From contig NZ_JAPDUG010000001.1 in NCBI RefSeq assembly GCF_026015885.1, positions 1,302,001 to 1,366,000 on the forward strand: 64,000 nt of DNA, given 5' to 3'. The stretch's first letter is position 1. Every line of letters starts with the position of its first letter. The notes under the pieces are model-generated. The model was not told the DNA's origin, searched no databases, and worked only from the letters and a program-made list of their open reading frames with translations. The position numbers and the translations under genes are program-made. Of this stretch, positions 25,478 to 34,208 are shown one piece after another. Origin of the DNA: Halocynthiibacter sp. SDUM655004. GTDB lineage: Bacteria > Pseudomonadota > Alphaproteobacteria > Rhodobacterales > Rhodobacteraceae.

Positions 25478-27838
25478 ATGTTATTCGGACTTGATGGCGT
25501 TGAAGTCGGCCTTATCATCGTCTTTCTTAGCCTCTTCGCAGGTATTCTTTCCGGCTTTCCGGTGGCTTTTGCCATCGCAGGGGCTGGGATTATTTCCTTC
25601 GGAATTATTGCCGCGCTCGACAGCGCCGGTATCCTCTATCACCAAGCTGTGGATCAAAGCAGCGAGGCGTTCCGAGACCTTGTAAATACGGGGATACATC
25701 CCGATACGATCTCGAAATTCCGCTATCCTGATTTGCCGCTGGTGATCGAGCCGTTGCTTGTTGGCGGTTGGGAAACCGCGCTGAACCGCAACATCTCTTT
25801 CATCGTCAACCGCATGAACGAACGTGTGTTCGCGGGGCAATCCATCGAAACGCTTCTGGCTGTTCTGATGTTTGTTTTGATGGGGATTACGCTTGAACGT
25901 TCCAAAATCGCCAACGATTTGCTGACAACCATGGCGCGGGTGTTTGGCCCGCTTCCAGGTGGTCTTGCTGTTTCGGTTGTGGTTGTGGGTGCGTTCCTTG
26001 CGGCTTCTACTGGCATCGTGGGCGCGACTGTTGTGACTATGGGTCTGCTTTCGTTGCCGACCATGCTGCGGAACAACTACTCGCCTGAGTTGGCGACGGG
26101 TGTGATCGCGGCGTCCGGTACGCTTGGACAGATCATTCCGCCCTCAATCGTGATCGTTCTTCTCGGAACGCTCGCGGGCGATCTCTATTCCGCCGCGCAA
26201 GAGGCGCGGGCAACCGAAGCGGGCTGTACCGATGCTCTGACATACCTTGGCGAAGCTGCGGTTGTGTCCGTTGGTACGCTCTTTCAGGCGGCAATCCTGC
26301 CGGGTGTGCTGCTGGCGCTGCTCTATGGGCTTTATGCCTTTGGTTATGCGCTGCTGAACCCGTCCAAAGCGCCTGCTGTTGTTTTGGATGACGATGCAGT
26401 TCCGGTTCCGGGAACGGGTCGCCGCAACAGCCTGACATGGTTCCTTGCGGTTCCTGTTATCCTGATCGGTGGTAGCTTGCTTCTTGGGCAAGTCAATGTG
26501 ATCGGCAGCCAGAACATCACCGTGGCTAGCTATTCGGATGCGTCCGAGGGCGCCAGCCTGCGCACAAATGTGGGCGATCAGTGTAAGGCCTCGATGATCG
26601 AACTGCACGGGCAGGAAGCTTGGGATACAGCGATTGCCGAGCAGCAAGCGATTGAAGAGTCTGGCGGAGCAGTGGTGAGCCATGAGCTTTCTGAAGAAGA
26701 AGTCGAAACCGCTCTCGCCGAGAAAATCGCCAATGCGGCGCCAATCGGCACAGGTGTTGCGATCTTCTTCGTGTTCCTCGCATTGGTTCTGACAACTGCG
26801 CGCGGTGTTGCTCCGAACGCGGACAGCCGACCGTTGTTGATCGGTGGGGCAGGGATTGTTCTGGCATTCCTCGTCGACATCGTGCTGATCGCACCGACAA
26901 CAAGCTCGGGCGCAGCCACTGTCTTGTTGGCCATTCCGATGGCGCTTGTGCTCTATGGTCTGGTCCATGCGATCAAGCTTTTGGGCCGCAACGAGCTTCT
27001 ACGCGTTGTGTTCCCGCCGCTTGTGCTGATCATTGCGGTGCTTGGCTCGATCCTTGGCGGGATTACCAACCCAACACCTGCGGCCGCTCTTGGTGCGGGT
27101 GGGGCGTTGATGCTTGCTGCATACCGCAAGCTCCACGACGAAGGACGTAGCGGGCAGGTCATTCTGATCGCGGCATTCTCGATCATCGTGATGATCCTTG
27201 TTGGCGTGAACTTCGATCTGCGGATCACACGCGACTCGGTTCCGTTCGAGGATTGGGTGGCGTACTTCGTTGCGCTTAGTGCCTATCTGATTGCGATGTT
27301 CGGCATCCTCTTTAGCTGCTGGGTCCTGTTGCGCGGTAAGGTTCTGCCGCCAATCGTGCGGGAAACGGCCAAGGTCACGAGCATGGTGTTTACCATTCTC
27401 ATCGGCTCGCAGCTCCTGAACCTCGTGGTGATCTCCTTTGGTGGTGAGCATTATATTCAGCAGTTCTTGCGCAGCTTTGACAATGAGTTCACGGTCTTCC
27501 TGATCGTGATGCTGGTGCTGTTCATTCTGGGCTTCGTGCTCGACTTCCTCGAGATCATCTACATCGTGATCCCGATTGTTGGGCCAGTGATTTACGGCGG
27601 CACGATGGATCCGAAATGGGTCACAATCATGATCGCGGTGAACCTGCAAACCAGCTTCCTGACGCCTCCGTTTGGCTTTGCGCTGTTCTATCTGCGTGGG
27701 GTTGCTCCGAAGGAAGTCACGACGCGCCACATCTATCGCGGTGTTGCTCCCTTCGTGTTGATCCAAGTGCTTGGGCTCGCGCTCTTGTGGCTGGTGCCAT
27801 CGGTGGTGACTATCGTGCCAAACCTGATGGGCGGCTAG
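25478..27838 (+). CDS. TRAP transporter large permease subunit (DctM type), enlarged
   Basis: 786 residues, against about 430 for a standard DctM. The N-terminal half carries GFPVAFAIAGAGI, a polar insertion (65-115), and STGIVGATVVTMGLLSLPTML...ASGTLGQIIPPSIVIVLLG. Residues about 290-560 are an insertion with several extra hydrophobic segments and a polar stretch (about 350-430) with one cysteine. The C-terminal half ends with the conserved NLQTSFLTPPFGFALFYLRGVAP. It forms the ion-coupled translocation channel with DctQ; TRAP systems use a sodium gradient. A strong terminator follows, closing the operon. Confidence 0.92.
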   Translation: MLFGLDGVEVGLIIVFLSLFAGILSGFPVAFAIAGAGIISFGIIAALDSAGILYHQAVDQSSEAFRDLVNTGIHPDTISKFRYPDLPLVIEPLLVGGWETALNRNISFIVNRMNERVFAGQSIETLLAVLMFVLMGITLERSKIANDLLTTMARVFGPLPGGLAVSVVVVGAFLAASTGIVGATVVTMGLLSLPTMLRNNYSPELATGVIAASGTLGQIIPPSIVIVLLGTLAGDLYSAAQEARATEAGCTDALTYLGEAAVVSVGTLFQAAILPGVLLALLYGLYAFGYALLNPSKAPAVVLDDDAVPVPGTGRRNSLTWFLAVPVILIGGSLLLGQVNVIGSQNITVASYSDASEGASLRTNVGDQCKASMIELHGQEAWDTAIAEQQAIEESGGAVVSHELSEEEVETALAEKIANAAPIGTGVAIFFVFLALVLTTARGVAPNADSRPLLIGGAGIVLAFLVDIVLIAPTTSSGAATVLLAIPMALVLYGLVHAIKLLGRNELLRVVFPPLVLIIAVLGSILGGITNPTPAAALGAGGALMLAAYRKLHDEGRSGQVILIAAFSIIVMILVGVNFDLRITRDSVPFEDWVAYFVALSAYLIAMFGILFSCWVLLRGKVLPPIVRETAKVTSMVFTILIGSQLLNLVVISFGGEHYIQQFLRSFDNEFTVFLIVMLVLFILGFVLDFLEIIYIVIPIVGPVIYGGTMDPKWVTIMIAVNLQTSFLTPPFGFALFYLRGVAPKEVTTRHIYRGVAPFVLIQVLGLALLWLVPSVVTIVPNLMGG

Positions 27839-27863
27839 AAGCTGACCCATATGAAGTATAGAG

Positions 27864-27889
27864 AAGGGCGCCCCGCGGGCGCCCTTTTT
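27864..27889 (+). terminator. Rho-independent terminator of the TRAP operon
   Basis: AAGGGCGCCC and GGGCGCCCTT form a 10-bp stem with a 3-nt loop, then a run of T, 26 bp after the large-permease stop. Confidence 0.92.
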
Positions 27890-27962
27890 GCGTTTTAGGG
27901 AGTGTTTCACCGGCGCTGTGTAAAGCTCTGTGAGAATGTCGGAAATGGACAACGCTTACCGG

Positions 27963-27983
27963 AAAAAACACGCGCAGAGCGTG
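27963..27983 (-). terminator. Terminator for the transferase-VOC gene pair
   Basis: On the minus strand CACGC-TCTGC-GCGTG is followed by six T, 63 bases after the VOC-protein stop. Short stem but good T run. Confidence 0.7.
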
Positions 27984-28045
27984 CATTTTGGTTCGAATAA
28001 GGAAACATATTGTTTCGCTATGCGTGTGTAATGAGCAGTGGGATG

Positions 28046-28435
28046 CTAGCGCGGTTGCAGCAAATCCCATGTATTGCCAAACGGGTCACGCCAGACAACA
28101 ACTTTGGCGTATGGCTCATCGCGCGGCTCCTCAAGGAACGTGACGCCCGCGTCTTTCATCCGTGCAAAATCCGCGTCGAAATCATCGGTCTGAAGAAAGA
28201 ACCCAACGCGCCCACCGGTCTGATTGCCAATTGCGGCTTCCTGCTCGGGGCCGTCCGCCTTGGCCAGAAGGATGCGTGTTGATCCCGCGCCGCTTGGCGC
28301 AACAACAACCCAACGTTTGGTTGGCGATTGTTTGGTGTCTTCGATAAGGGAAAAGCCAAGCACGTTGCAATAAAACGCAATCGCGGCGTCATAGTCTGGC
28401 ACCACAAGCGCCACGAGGGAAATGTGCTGCGCCAC
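28046..28435 (-). CDS. VOC-superfamily protein (glyoxalase/bleomycin-resistance fold)
   Basis: 129 residues in two beta-alpha-beta-beta-beta halves: VALVVPDYDAAIAFYCNVLGFSLIED, then VGFFLQTDDFDADFARMKDAGV and the ending VVVWRDPFGNTWDLLQP. The DPFGN-W-L motif is typical of small VOC proteins annotated as glyoxalases; actual activity and metal are unknown. The start is GTG, sharing its first G with the TAG stop of the upstream transferase gene, so the two are translationally coupled. Confidence 0.9.
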   Translation of the reverse strand: MAQHISLVALVVPDYDAAIAFYCNVLGFSLIEDTKQSPTKRWVVVAPSGAGSTRILLAKADGPEQEAAIGNQTGGRVGFFLQTDDFDADFARMKDAGVTFLEEPRDEPYAKVVVWRDPFGNTWDLLQPR

Positions 28436-29289
28436 TACTCTTTGAGCGATACAGGCGGACCGGCCACGCGGCTGTCGGGCAGGGCGATTTGCGCAACCTG
28501 TTCGGCAATCGGATCGGTCAGGAGTGGGTGTGTTTCCGCGTCAAACGTTTCGGGGTCATCGACGTTAACCCATTCGTTATCTTTAAACACCTCAAGAGCA
28601 GAGAAGCGCGCTTTGTAGCCCATCTTCGGGCTATTTGGCACCCAATAGCCCAGATAGACATAGGGGAGGCCAAGCTCGCGGGCGATCTCGATATGGTCGA
28701 GGATAATGTATGTGCCGACCGAGTTTTTAGCGAGATCGGGATCGAAGAAGGAATAGACCATCGACACACCGTCATCCAACACATCCGTCAGGCAAACGGC
28801 GGTTAGGCCAGTATCCACGTTGGGGGTATCATCCGGCGTTGTGTATTCAATCACGCGCGTTTTGATCGGCGTTTCCTCGATCATCGCGGCGAACTCAAAG
28901 ACATCCATATCGGCCATGCCGCCGTCTGCGTGACGCGAGGCGAGATAATAGCGGAACAGTTCGAATTGCTCTTCGGTGGCCCAAGGAGACCGCGCGTCGC
29001 GTTTCAGATACGCGTTTTTGCGGGCAACGCGCCGCTGGCTTTTGTTGGGCTTGAAATCTGCTACACGGATGCGCGCTGACAAACAGGCTGCACATTCTGC
29101 ACACGACGGGCGATAGAGCACATTTTGACTGCGCCGAAACCCTTGTTTTGACAGGCTGTCATTGAGATGTGTGGCGAACTCGCCTTGGAGCGAGGTAAAC
29201 AGTTTCCGCTCCTTGCGACCATCGATATAGGGGCAGGGTTGCGGGGCCGTTACATAGAATTGCGGCGCAATGGGAAGACTGTGGCGCAT
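28435..29289 (-). CDS. bpt: Aspartate/glutamate leucyl- or arginyl-tRNA-protein transferase
   Basis: 284 residues of the Bpt/ATE1 family, which adds an amino acid from aminoacyl-tRNA to N-terminal acidic residues and so marks proteins for ClpS/ClpAP degradation. The N-terminal domain has [15 protein letters not shown] and [12 protein letters not shown] cysteines. The C-terminal GNAT-like domain has [38 protein letters not shown] and [21 protein letters not shown]. Bacterial Bpt proteins usually transfer leucine and some transfer arginine; the sequence alone does not decide. Confidence 0.93.
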   Translation of the reverse strand: MRHSLPIAPQFYVTAPQPCPYIDGRKERKLFTSLQGEFATHLNDSLSKQGFRRSQNVLYRPSCAECAACLSARIRVADFKPNKSQRRVARKNAYLKRDARSPWATEEQFELFRYYLASRHADGGMADMDVFEFAAMIEETPIKTRVIEYTTPDDTPNVDTGLTAVCLTDVLDDGVSMVYSFFDPDLAKNSVGTYIILDHIEIARELGLPYVYLGYWVPNSPKMGYKARFSALEVFKDNEWVNVDDPETFDAETHPLLTDPIAEQVAQIALPDSRVAGPPVSLKE

Positions 29290-29364
29290 GGTTACTCGTT
29301 TTGTTTCCTGTGCGAGAGGATAGCAAGCGAGTTTGCATGCGCCAAGCCCTAGCTAAAATTTGAG

Positions 29365-29847
29365 TTAATAGCGCGAGATTCTGTTAATCATGGCCGTGCC
29401 AAGGAGGTGATCGCCAAGGCCTTTGCCCTGCGGCGAGAGTGCCATGAGGCCGACCGACAGGATTTGCAGGATCACGACCGAGAACGACACGGTAAAGGCC
29501 AAGGTGTGCAGAAGTGCCATGGAGGTGTCGAGGCGCTCGCCGCGATGGGTGCGCAATTCGATCGCCATGAGCCACATACCTGGGGTCGCTGAGTTCTTTG
29601 CGATGGTGACGGTTCGGTAGACAAACCCGATCACCATAAATACCAGCGGTGCGATGAACGCCGCCAAAAAAGCGGTGAATACAATCACCAGTGCGGTCAG
29701 GATGCCAATGACGATGGTATCAATCACCCATGCGAAAAAGCGCTTGGCCGTCACATCCTGATAGAATTCGGCGTGAAACTCCGGATCGGGAAGGCCGGAC
29801 GTGCGTTGGTTAAAATCTGATCTTTGGGAAAAATCGTCGTATGACAT
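29365..29847 (-). CDS. RDD-family membrane protein
   Basis: 160 residues. The FFAWVIDTIVIGIL segment matches the RDD start, in which an Arg of the R-x-x-A-x-x-x-D pattern precedes FFAWVID (AKRFFAWVID). Three hydrophobic segments follow, the last around 125-145. RDD proteins are integral membrane proteins of mostly unknown function, some acting as sodium/proton antiporters. It is downstream of the DUF2852 gene on the same strand, separated by a large hairpin. Confidence 0.9.
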   Translation of the reverse strand: MSYDDFSQRSDFNQRTSGLPDPEFHAEFYQDVTAKRFFAWVIDTIVIGILTALVIVFTAFLAAFIAPLVFMVIGFVYRTVTIAKNSATPGMWLMAIELRTHRGERLDTSMALLHTLAFTVSFSVVILQILSVGLMALSPQGKGLGDHLLGTAMINRISRY

Positions 29848-29905
29848 TTCGGTGTCCGTTGATGGGGGGAGGGCCGTTGGTGGAAGGTATACCTAGGTGG
29901 CGTAT

Positions 29906-29944
29906 ATCGGCCCCGCAGCGCGTTGGAAAGGCGGCGGGGCCGAT
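29906..29944. repeat. 11-bp perfect inverted repeat between DUF2852 and RDD genes
   Basis: ATCGGCCCCGC (29906-29916) and GCGGGGCCGAT (29934-29944) form a GC-rich stem with a 17-nt loop. No T run follows on either strand. A direct repeat GGGAGCGCTA (29955-29964 and 29972-29981) lies next to it. The stem probably separates two minus-strand genes or stabilises the upstream message. Confidence 0.6.
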
Positions 29945-29998
29945 GTGACACAGAGGGAGCGCTAAGGAACGGGGAGCGCTACACCCCAAGAAGCGGGA

Positions 29999-30406
29999 TT
30001 AGGCTTCGATAGTGTCGTCCTGCTCTGATTTCTTGGCGTCGCGTGCTTTCTTCTCGCGCTCGTCCATAAAATCGTCGAACTCTGCTTTGTCCTTTGCTTC
30101 GCGAAGGCGCGTAAGGAACGCTTCAAAGTTTTGCTGCTCTTCTTCGAGGCGCGACAGCGTATCGGCCTTATAGGCGTCAAACGCGGTGTTGCCGGAGGAG
30201 CGGAAACTATAGCGGCGAGAGCGGCGGCCACAGCCACCATTGGATTTTGCGAACATGCGTTTACTCCAGATCATATATGCAAGAAGGGCGAGGCCAACAG
30301 GCCAGAAGAAGATAAAGCCGAGGATCATTGCAGCGATCCATGCGCCTTTCCCTTTTTCATCCAGCCAGGTTTCTGCCTGGGTGGGCCAAGTGCCGACGGT
30401 GCTCAT
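29999..30406 (-). CDS. DUF2852 membrane protein
   Basis: 135 residues. After WLDEKGKGAW comes one hydrophobic stretch (about 22-44, IAAMILGFIFFWPVGLALLAYMIW), then a basic patch (SKRMFAKSNGG, RRSRRY) and a charged coiled-coil-like C-terminus (SRLEEEQQNFEAFLTRLREAKDKAEFDDFMDERE). This is the layout of DUF2852 proteins, an uncharacterised alphaproteobacterial family. GGAGAG precedes the ATG. Two copies of a palindrome lie directly upstream, so expression is probably regulated. Confidence 0.85.
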   Translation of the reverse strand: MSTVGTWPTQAETWLDEKGKGAWIAAMILGFIFFWPVGLALLAYMIWSKRMFAKSNGGCGRRSRRYSFRSSGNTAFDAYKADTLSRLEEEQQNFEAFLTRLREAKDKAEFDDFMDEREKKARDAKKSEQDDTIEA

Positions 30407-30430
30407 GCGTGTCTCTCCTCTGTTTTGTTC

Positions 30431-30509
30431 AATGTGAAGCGTTTTCACATTAACAGAAATGGTCACGTAGCTGTGAAATGCAAGAGAAAATGTGAATGTT
30501 TTTTACATT
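30431..30509. promoter_or_regulatory. Two copies of a 21-bp palindrome upstream of the DUF2852 gene
   Basis: Copy 1 (30431-30451) is AATGTGAA-N5-TTCACATT, perfect. Copy 2 (30489-30509) is AATGTGAA-N5-TTTACATT, one mismatch between arms. Both are followed by AAC and are 58 bp apart. They occupy the 111-bp gap between the YbaK-like gene and the DUF2852 gene. The symmetry resembles CRP/FNR-family sites (TGTGA...TCACA), but with a 7-bp instead of a 6-bp centre. Confidence 0.55.
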
Positions 30510-30517
30510 AACTTTAT

Positions 30518-30988
30518 TTATGCAATAAATTCAGATACTTCCGCGCCAGAAATTTTTGCGAGTGTTTCGGGGTTTGCCGCGAAAACGTGGTGTGGAGTAC
30601 CCGCAGCAGCCCAGATTTCGTCGAACTGAAGCAGGGTTTTGTCGAAAAATGTGCGTGGTGGCGTGAGGTGCCCGATCGGGCTTACGCCGCCGATGGCAAA
30701 CCCTGTTTGGGCGCGGATGAGTTTGGCGTCGGCCTTGCCCAAATCTGCGCCAACGAGAGCGCTGGCTTTTTCCGGACATACCTGTTGCCCGCCCGCTGTG
30801 ATGAACAAAACGGCCTCGCCGGTTTCGGCATTGGCAAAGATAATGGATTTCGCGATCTGGTCCACATCAACGCCAACGGCATCTGCGGCGGCCTGTGCGG
30901 TTTTTGTGCCCGCGCTTAGCTCCTTAACGTTTTGGGGAAGGTTTGCGGCCTCTAGGGCGGCTTTTACGCGTTTCAGGCTTTTGCTCAT
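30518..30988 (-). CDS. YbaK/EbsC-family aminoacyl-tRNA deacylase-like protein
   Basis: 156 residues. The YbaK fold is recognisable from AAQAAADAVGVDVDQIAKSIIFAN, VLFITAGGQQVCPEKASALVG, TGFAIGGVSPIGH and FDEIWAAAGTPHHVFAANPETL. Related proteins hydrolyse mischarged Cys- or Ala-tRNA(Pro); others are standalone ProX-like editing factors, and this small version could be either. The start at 30988 gives MSKSLKRVKAALEAANLP. The gene is divergent from glnE with a 102-bp gap. Confidence 0.9.
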   Translation of the reverse strand: MSKSLKRVKAALEAANLPQNVKELSAGTKTAQAAADAVGVDVDQIAKSIIFANAETGEAVLFITAGGQQVCPEKASALVGADLGKADAKLIRAQTGFAIGGVSPIGHLTPPRTFFDKTLLQFDEIWAAAGTPHHVFAANPETLAKISGAEVSEFIA

Positions 30989-31090
30989 GGGGTGTCCGTA
31001 GATGTGTTTTCTTTGCGCGGAGGGTTTCAAAAATTGCCTGTGGCTGCAAGCCGTATTGACGCCCCTCTGAATGGGCATCACGATTGCGCT

Positions 31091-33865
31091 ATGACTTTTG
31101 CCAGCCGAATGACCCGTTCCCCGATTCCGTATGACCTCGAACGCAGCAAGGATGCGCTTGCCTGCGTGCCGCAGCTTGCACCGGAGCTTGCTGATTTGGT
31201 CGCAGGGGCAGGCGGGTGCTCGCCCTATTTGCTTCACCTCATGACACGAGAAGGCGATTGGCTCGCGGAGGCCTTGGCGGGGACGCCCGAGGACGCCTTG
31301 GCGAAAGTGTTTGCCGAGGTACGTGCGACCGCGCCAGATCAGCTTGGTGTCGCCCTGCGCGTGGCCAAACGGCGGGTTGCGCTCTTGGCGGGGTTGGCCG
31401 ATTTGGCAGGGGTATGGCAGCTTGAGGACGTGACGGGTGCGCTTACTGATCTGGCTGATCTAGCAGTGGATCGCGCGATCAAAGCCGAAGTAACCCGAGA
31501 GGCCAAACGCGGCAAACTTCCCGGCTATGCGCGCGATACCGAAGAGGCGACAGGTGGCCTTGTGGCGTTGGCGATGGGCAAGATGGGAGCGGGGGAGTTG
31601 AACTATTCCTCTGATATTGACCTCATCTGCTTGTTTGACGAGAGCCAATATGACCCTGATCTCTATTTCGATGCCCGCACGAGTTTGATCCGCGCGACAA
31701 AACGCATGTCAGCGCTGCTGAATGACAATACGGCGGAGGGCTATGTTTTCCGCACAGATTTGCGGCTACGGCCTGATCCGAGTTCAACGCCTGTTTGTAT
31801 GGCGATGGATCCTGCGGAGCGATACTACGAGAGTTTGGGGCGCACTTGGGAGCGGGCCGCGCATATCAAAGCACGAGCGGCCGCGGGCGATATCGAGGCG
31901 GGGGAGGCATATCTTAAACGGCTATCGCCCTTTGTCTGGCGCAAGCATCTGGATTTTGCCGCGATTCAAGATGCCCATGACATTCGCTTGAAAATCCGTG
32001 CGCACAATGGGTTTACGGGCGAAATCAGCCTACCAGAGCATAATATGAAGCTGGGGCGTGGCGGTATCCGCGAGATAGAGTTTTTCACCCAGACACGACA
32101 GCTGATCGCGGGTGGCCGCGATAAATCGCTTCGGGTGCGTGGTACGGTCGACGGTTTGGCCGCGCTTGCAGAGAAAGGATGGGTCGAGCCGGAAACAGCT
32201 GAGGTTTTGACCGACCATTACAAGGCGCACCGTGAAGTGGAACACCGCCTTCAGATGATTGCGGACGCCCAGACCCATTGCCTTCCAAAATCGGAGGAGG
32301 ATTTCGAACGTCTTGCCAATTTCATGGGCGAGGGCGATGTCACAAAGCTCAAGGCCGATATCAAAGCGCGACTTGAAGAGGTTCATCATCTTACCGAGGG
32401 GTTCTTTGCGCCAGGGCTTTCGGTTCCTGAGCCGGAGCTTCCCGAGGAAACGCGCAAGATCGTCGAGGGGTGGTATGCTTATCCGGCGTTGCGCTCCGCG
32501 CGCGCAAATGAGATTTTCAAGCGTCTTAAGCCTGACCTCATGGCCCGCATACAGAAATCGGCCCGCGCGGATGAGGCGCTGCGCCAGTTTGACGGGTTTC
32601 TAAAAGGGTTGCCCGCTGGCGTTCAGCTGTTTTCGCTGTTTGAGGCCAATCCGCAACTTATTGATCTTATTCTTGATATCGTTGGCACATCCTCTGATTT
32701 GGCGAGCTATCTGTCGCGGAATTCAAGTGTATTCGACGCGGTGATTGGCGGGTCTTTCTTTAGCGATTGGCCGGGAAAAGAAGCACTCACCAAGGCGTTG
32801 ACCGCGCAGCTTGCCCCGCTTGCAGATTATGAAAGCCGCCTTGATGAAACACGGCGGTGGGCCAAGGAATGGCATTTCCGTATCGGCGTTCATCACCTTC
32901 GTGGCTTGATTGATGCCGATCAAGCGGGCGCGCAATATGCGGATTTGGCCGATGCGGTGCTGGCCGCACTCTGGCCCGTTGTGTGTGAGAACTTCGCGGA
33001 GAAACACGGGCCGCTCCCGGGACGTGGCGCGATCGTTTTGGGTATGGGTAGCCTTGGGGCCGAGCGGCTGCATTTTCGCTCTGACCTTGATCTGATCGTT
33101 ATCTATGATGCCGACGGTACCGAAGAAAGCGCGGGTCGCCGCCCCCTAATGGCAAGGGCGTATTATGCGCGCCTGACACAGGCATTTGTGACCGCTCTTA
33201 CGGTTCCGATGGCCGAAGGTCGGCTTTATGAGGTTGATATGCGGTTGCGCCCATCGGGCAAAGCGGGGCCGGTCGCCACAAGCTGGGCCGCTTATCAGAG
33301 TTATCAGGAGACTGAGGCGTGGGTGTGGGAATACCTTGCGCTCACCCGCGCCAGACCAGTTGCAGGAAGTGCGGAGTTGGCGGCGGATTTTGACGCTTTC
33401 CGCAAACGGGTTCTGGTCGAGAAGGGCGATAAGGCGCGTGTGATCAAGGAAACAGGCGAAATGCGCGCGCGGATCAAAGCTGCGAAGCCTGCAAACTCCC
33501 CTTACGAGGCCAAACTCGGACAGGGGCGGCTTCAGGATGTGGAACTTACCGCGCAGGCAATCGCGCTTATGGCGGGATTTGATGGCCGCGGTGTGAATGC
33601 GCAGATTGCTTCGGGCGATTTGCGTGCGTCCGAGACCGAAGCATTGGTGAACTCAGGCGACCTGATGTGGCGGCTTCAGGCAGCGTCTCGCCTTTTGATG
33701 GAGCAGCCCGTGGGTGCCGATGAGATCGAACAAGGGGGGCGCGAGTTCCTCCTGCGCGAAACCGGTTGCAGCAGCGTTGCGGACATGGAAGAAACCGTCG
33801 CAAAGGTTGCCGATCAGGCCCGTGTGGTTATTGATCGGCTGTTTCCCGTTCCGGAGCAAGATTGA
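31091..33865 (+). CDS. glnE: Bifunctional glutamine synthetase adenylyltransferase / adenylyl-removing enzyme
   Basis: 924 residues. It adds AMP to glutamine synthetase when nitrogen is plentiful and removes it when nitrogen is scarce, under PII control. Two nucleotidyltransferase domains are visible: the N-terminal one with GKMGAGELNYSSDIDLICLFDE (adenylyl-removing) and the C-terminal one with GSLGAERLHFRSDLDLIVIYDADG (adenylylating), each followed by a GlnD-like helical region. The start is not certain: the ATG at 31091 or an ATG six codons later; the open frame upstream overlaps the divergent gene region. A small protein gene follows directly. Confidence 0.95.
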   Translation: MTFASRMTRSPIPYDLERSKDALACVPQLAPELADLVAGAGGCSPYLLHLMTREGDWLAEALAGTPEDALAKVFAEVRATAPDQLGVALRVAKRRVALLAGLADLAGVWQLEDVTGALTDLADLAVDRAIKAEVTREAKRGKLPGYARDTEEATGGLVALAMGKMGAGELNYSSDIDLICLFDESQYDPDLYFDARTSLIRATKRMSALLNDNTAEGYVFRTDLRLRPDPSSTPVCMAMDPAERYYESLGRTWERAAHIKARAAAGDIEAGEAYLKRLSPFVWRKHLDFAAIQDAHDIRLKIRAHNGFTGEISLPEHNMKLGRGGIREIEFFTQTRQLIAGGRDKSLRVRGTVDGLAALAEKGWVEPETAEVLTDHYKAHREVEHRLQMIADAQTHCLPKSEEDFERLANFMGEGDVTKLKADIKARLEEVHHLTEGFFAPGLSVPEPELPEETRKIVEGWYAYPALRSARANEIFKRLKPDLMARIQKSARADEALRQFDGFLKGLPAGVQLFSLFEANPQLIDLILDIVGTSSDLASYLSRNSSVFDAVIGGSFFSDWPGKEALTKALTAQLAPLADYESRLDETRRWAKEWHFRIGVHHLRGLIDADQAGAQYADLADAVLAALWPVVCENFAEKHGPLPGRGAIVLGMGSLGAERLHFRSDLDLIVIYDADGTEESAGRRPLMARAYYARLTQAFVTALTVPMAEGRLYEVDMRLRPSGKAGPVATSWAAYQSYQETEAWVWEYLALTRARPVAGSAELAADFDAFRKRVLVEKGDKARVIKETGEMRARIKAAKPANSPYEAKLGQGRLQDVELTAQAIALMAGFDGRGVNAQIASGDLRASETEALVNSGDLMWRLQAASRLLMEQPVGADEIEQGGREFLLRETGCSSVADMEETVAKVADQARVVIDRLFPVPEQD

Positions 33866-33870
33866 CGTTT

Positions 33871-34155
33871 ATGATTGATAAAACTCATAAAAACACGACC
33901 GCCGATCCCAAGGGGCTTATTCGCGAGAGCTTTCGGATTGACGGAATTAGCACGGCAGAATGCAGGTCGATCTTTATCGATTGGTCGTTGAGCTTGCCAA
34001 ACGAAGTTGATCCGAAGGTGGCGATCGCCGAATTGCTGGAACAGCACAAAAGCGCGCCGCAAGATCATCCGATGCTGGAAATCCTGCGTGATGGGTTGTT
34101 GACGCCAGAGATCAAAGGGCGGCGGGGCGGTCGCAAGACGCGCGTTAAATCCTAG
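33871..34155 (+). CDS. Small conserved-type protein downstream of glnE, 94 aa
   Basis: No family recognised. It has DPKGLIRESFRIDGISTAECRSIFIDWSLSLP, an acidic middle (ELLEQHKSAPQDHPMLEILRDGLL) and a very basic C-terminus (KGRRGGRKTRVKS) that could bind nucleic acid. Soluble, no signal peptide. An alternative TTG start three codons upstream (33862) overlaps the glnE stop and is better spaced from GGAG, so translational coupling is possible. A terminator closes the unit. Confidence 0.75.
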   Translation: MIDKTHKNTTADPKGLIRESFRIDGISTAECRSIFIDWSLSLPNEVDPKVAIAELLEQHKSAPQDHPMLEILRDGLLTPEIKGRRGGRKTRVKS

Positions 34156-34160
34156 ATGTG

Positions 34161-34184
34161 AAAAAGGGCGCCGAGGCGCCCTTG
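34161..34184. terminator. Bidirectional terminator between glnE unit and eda
   Basis: AAGGGCGCC and GGCGCCCTT form a 9-bp perfect stem around GA. On the minus strand it ends in five T, serving eda; on the plus strand the tail is weak (TTGAAAT). Confidence 0.85.
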
Positions 34185-34208
34185 AAATAGCATAGCGATG
34201 CGAAAAAC

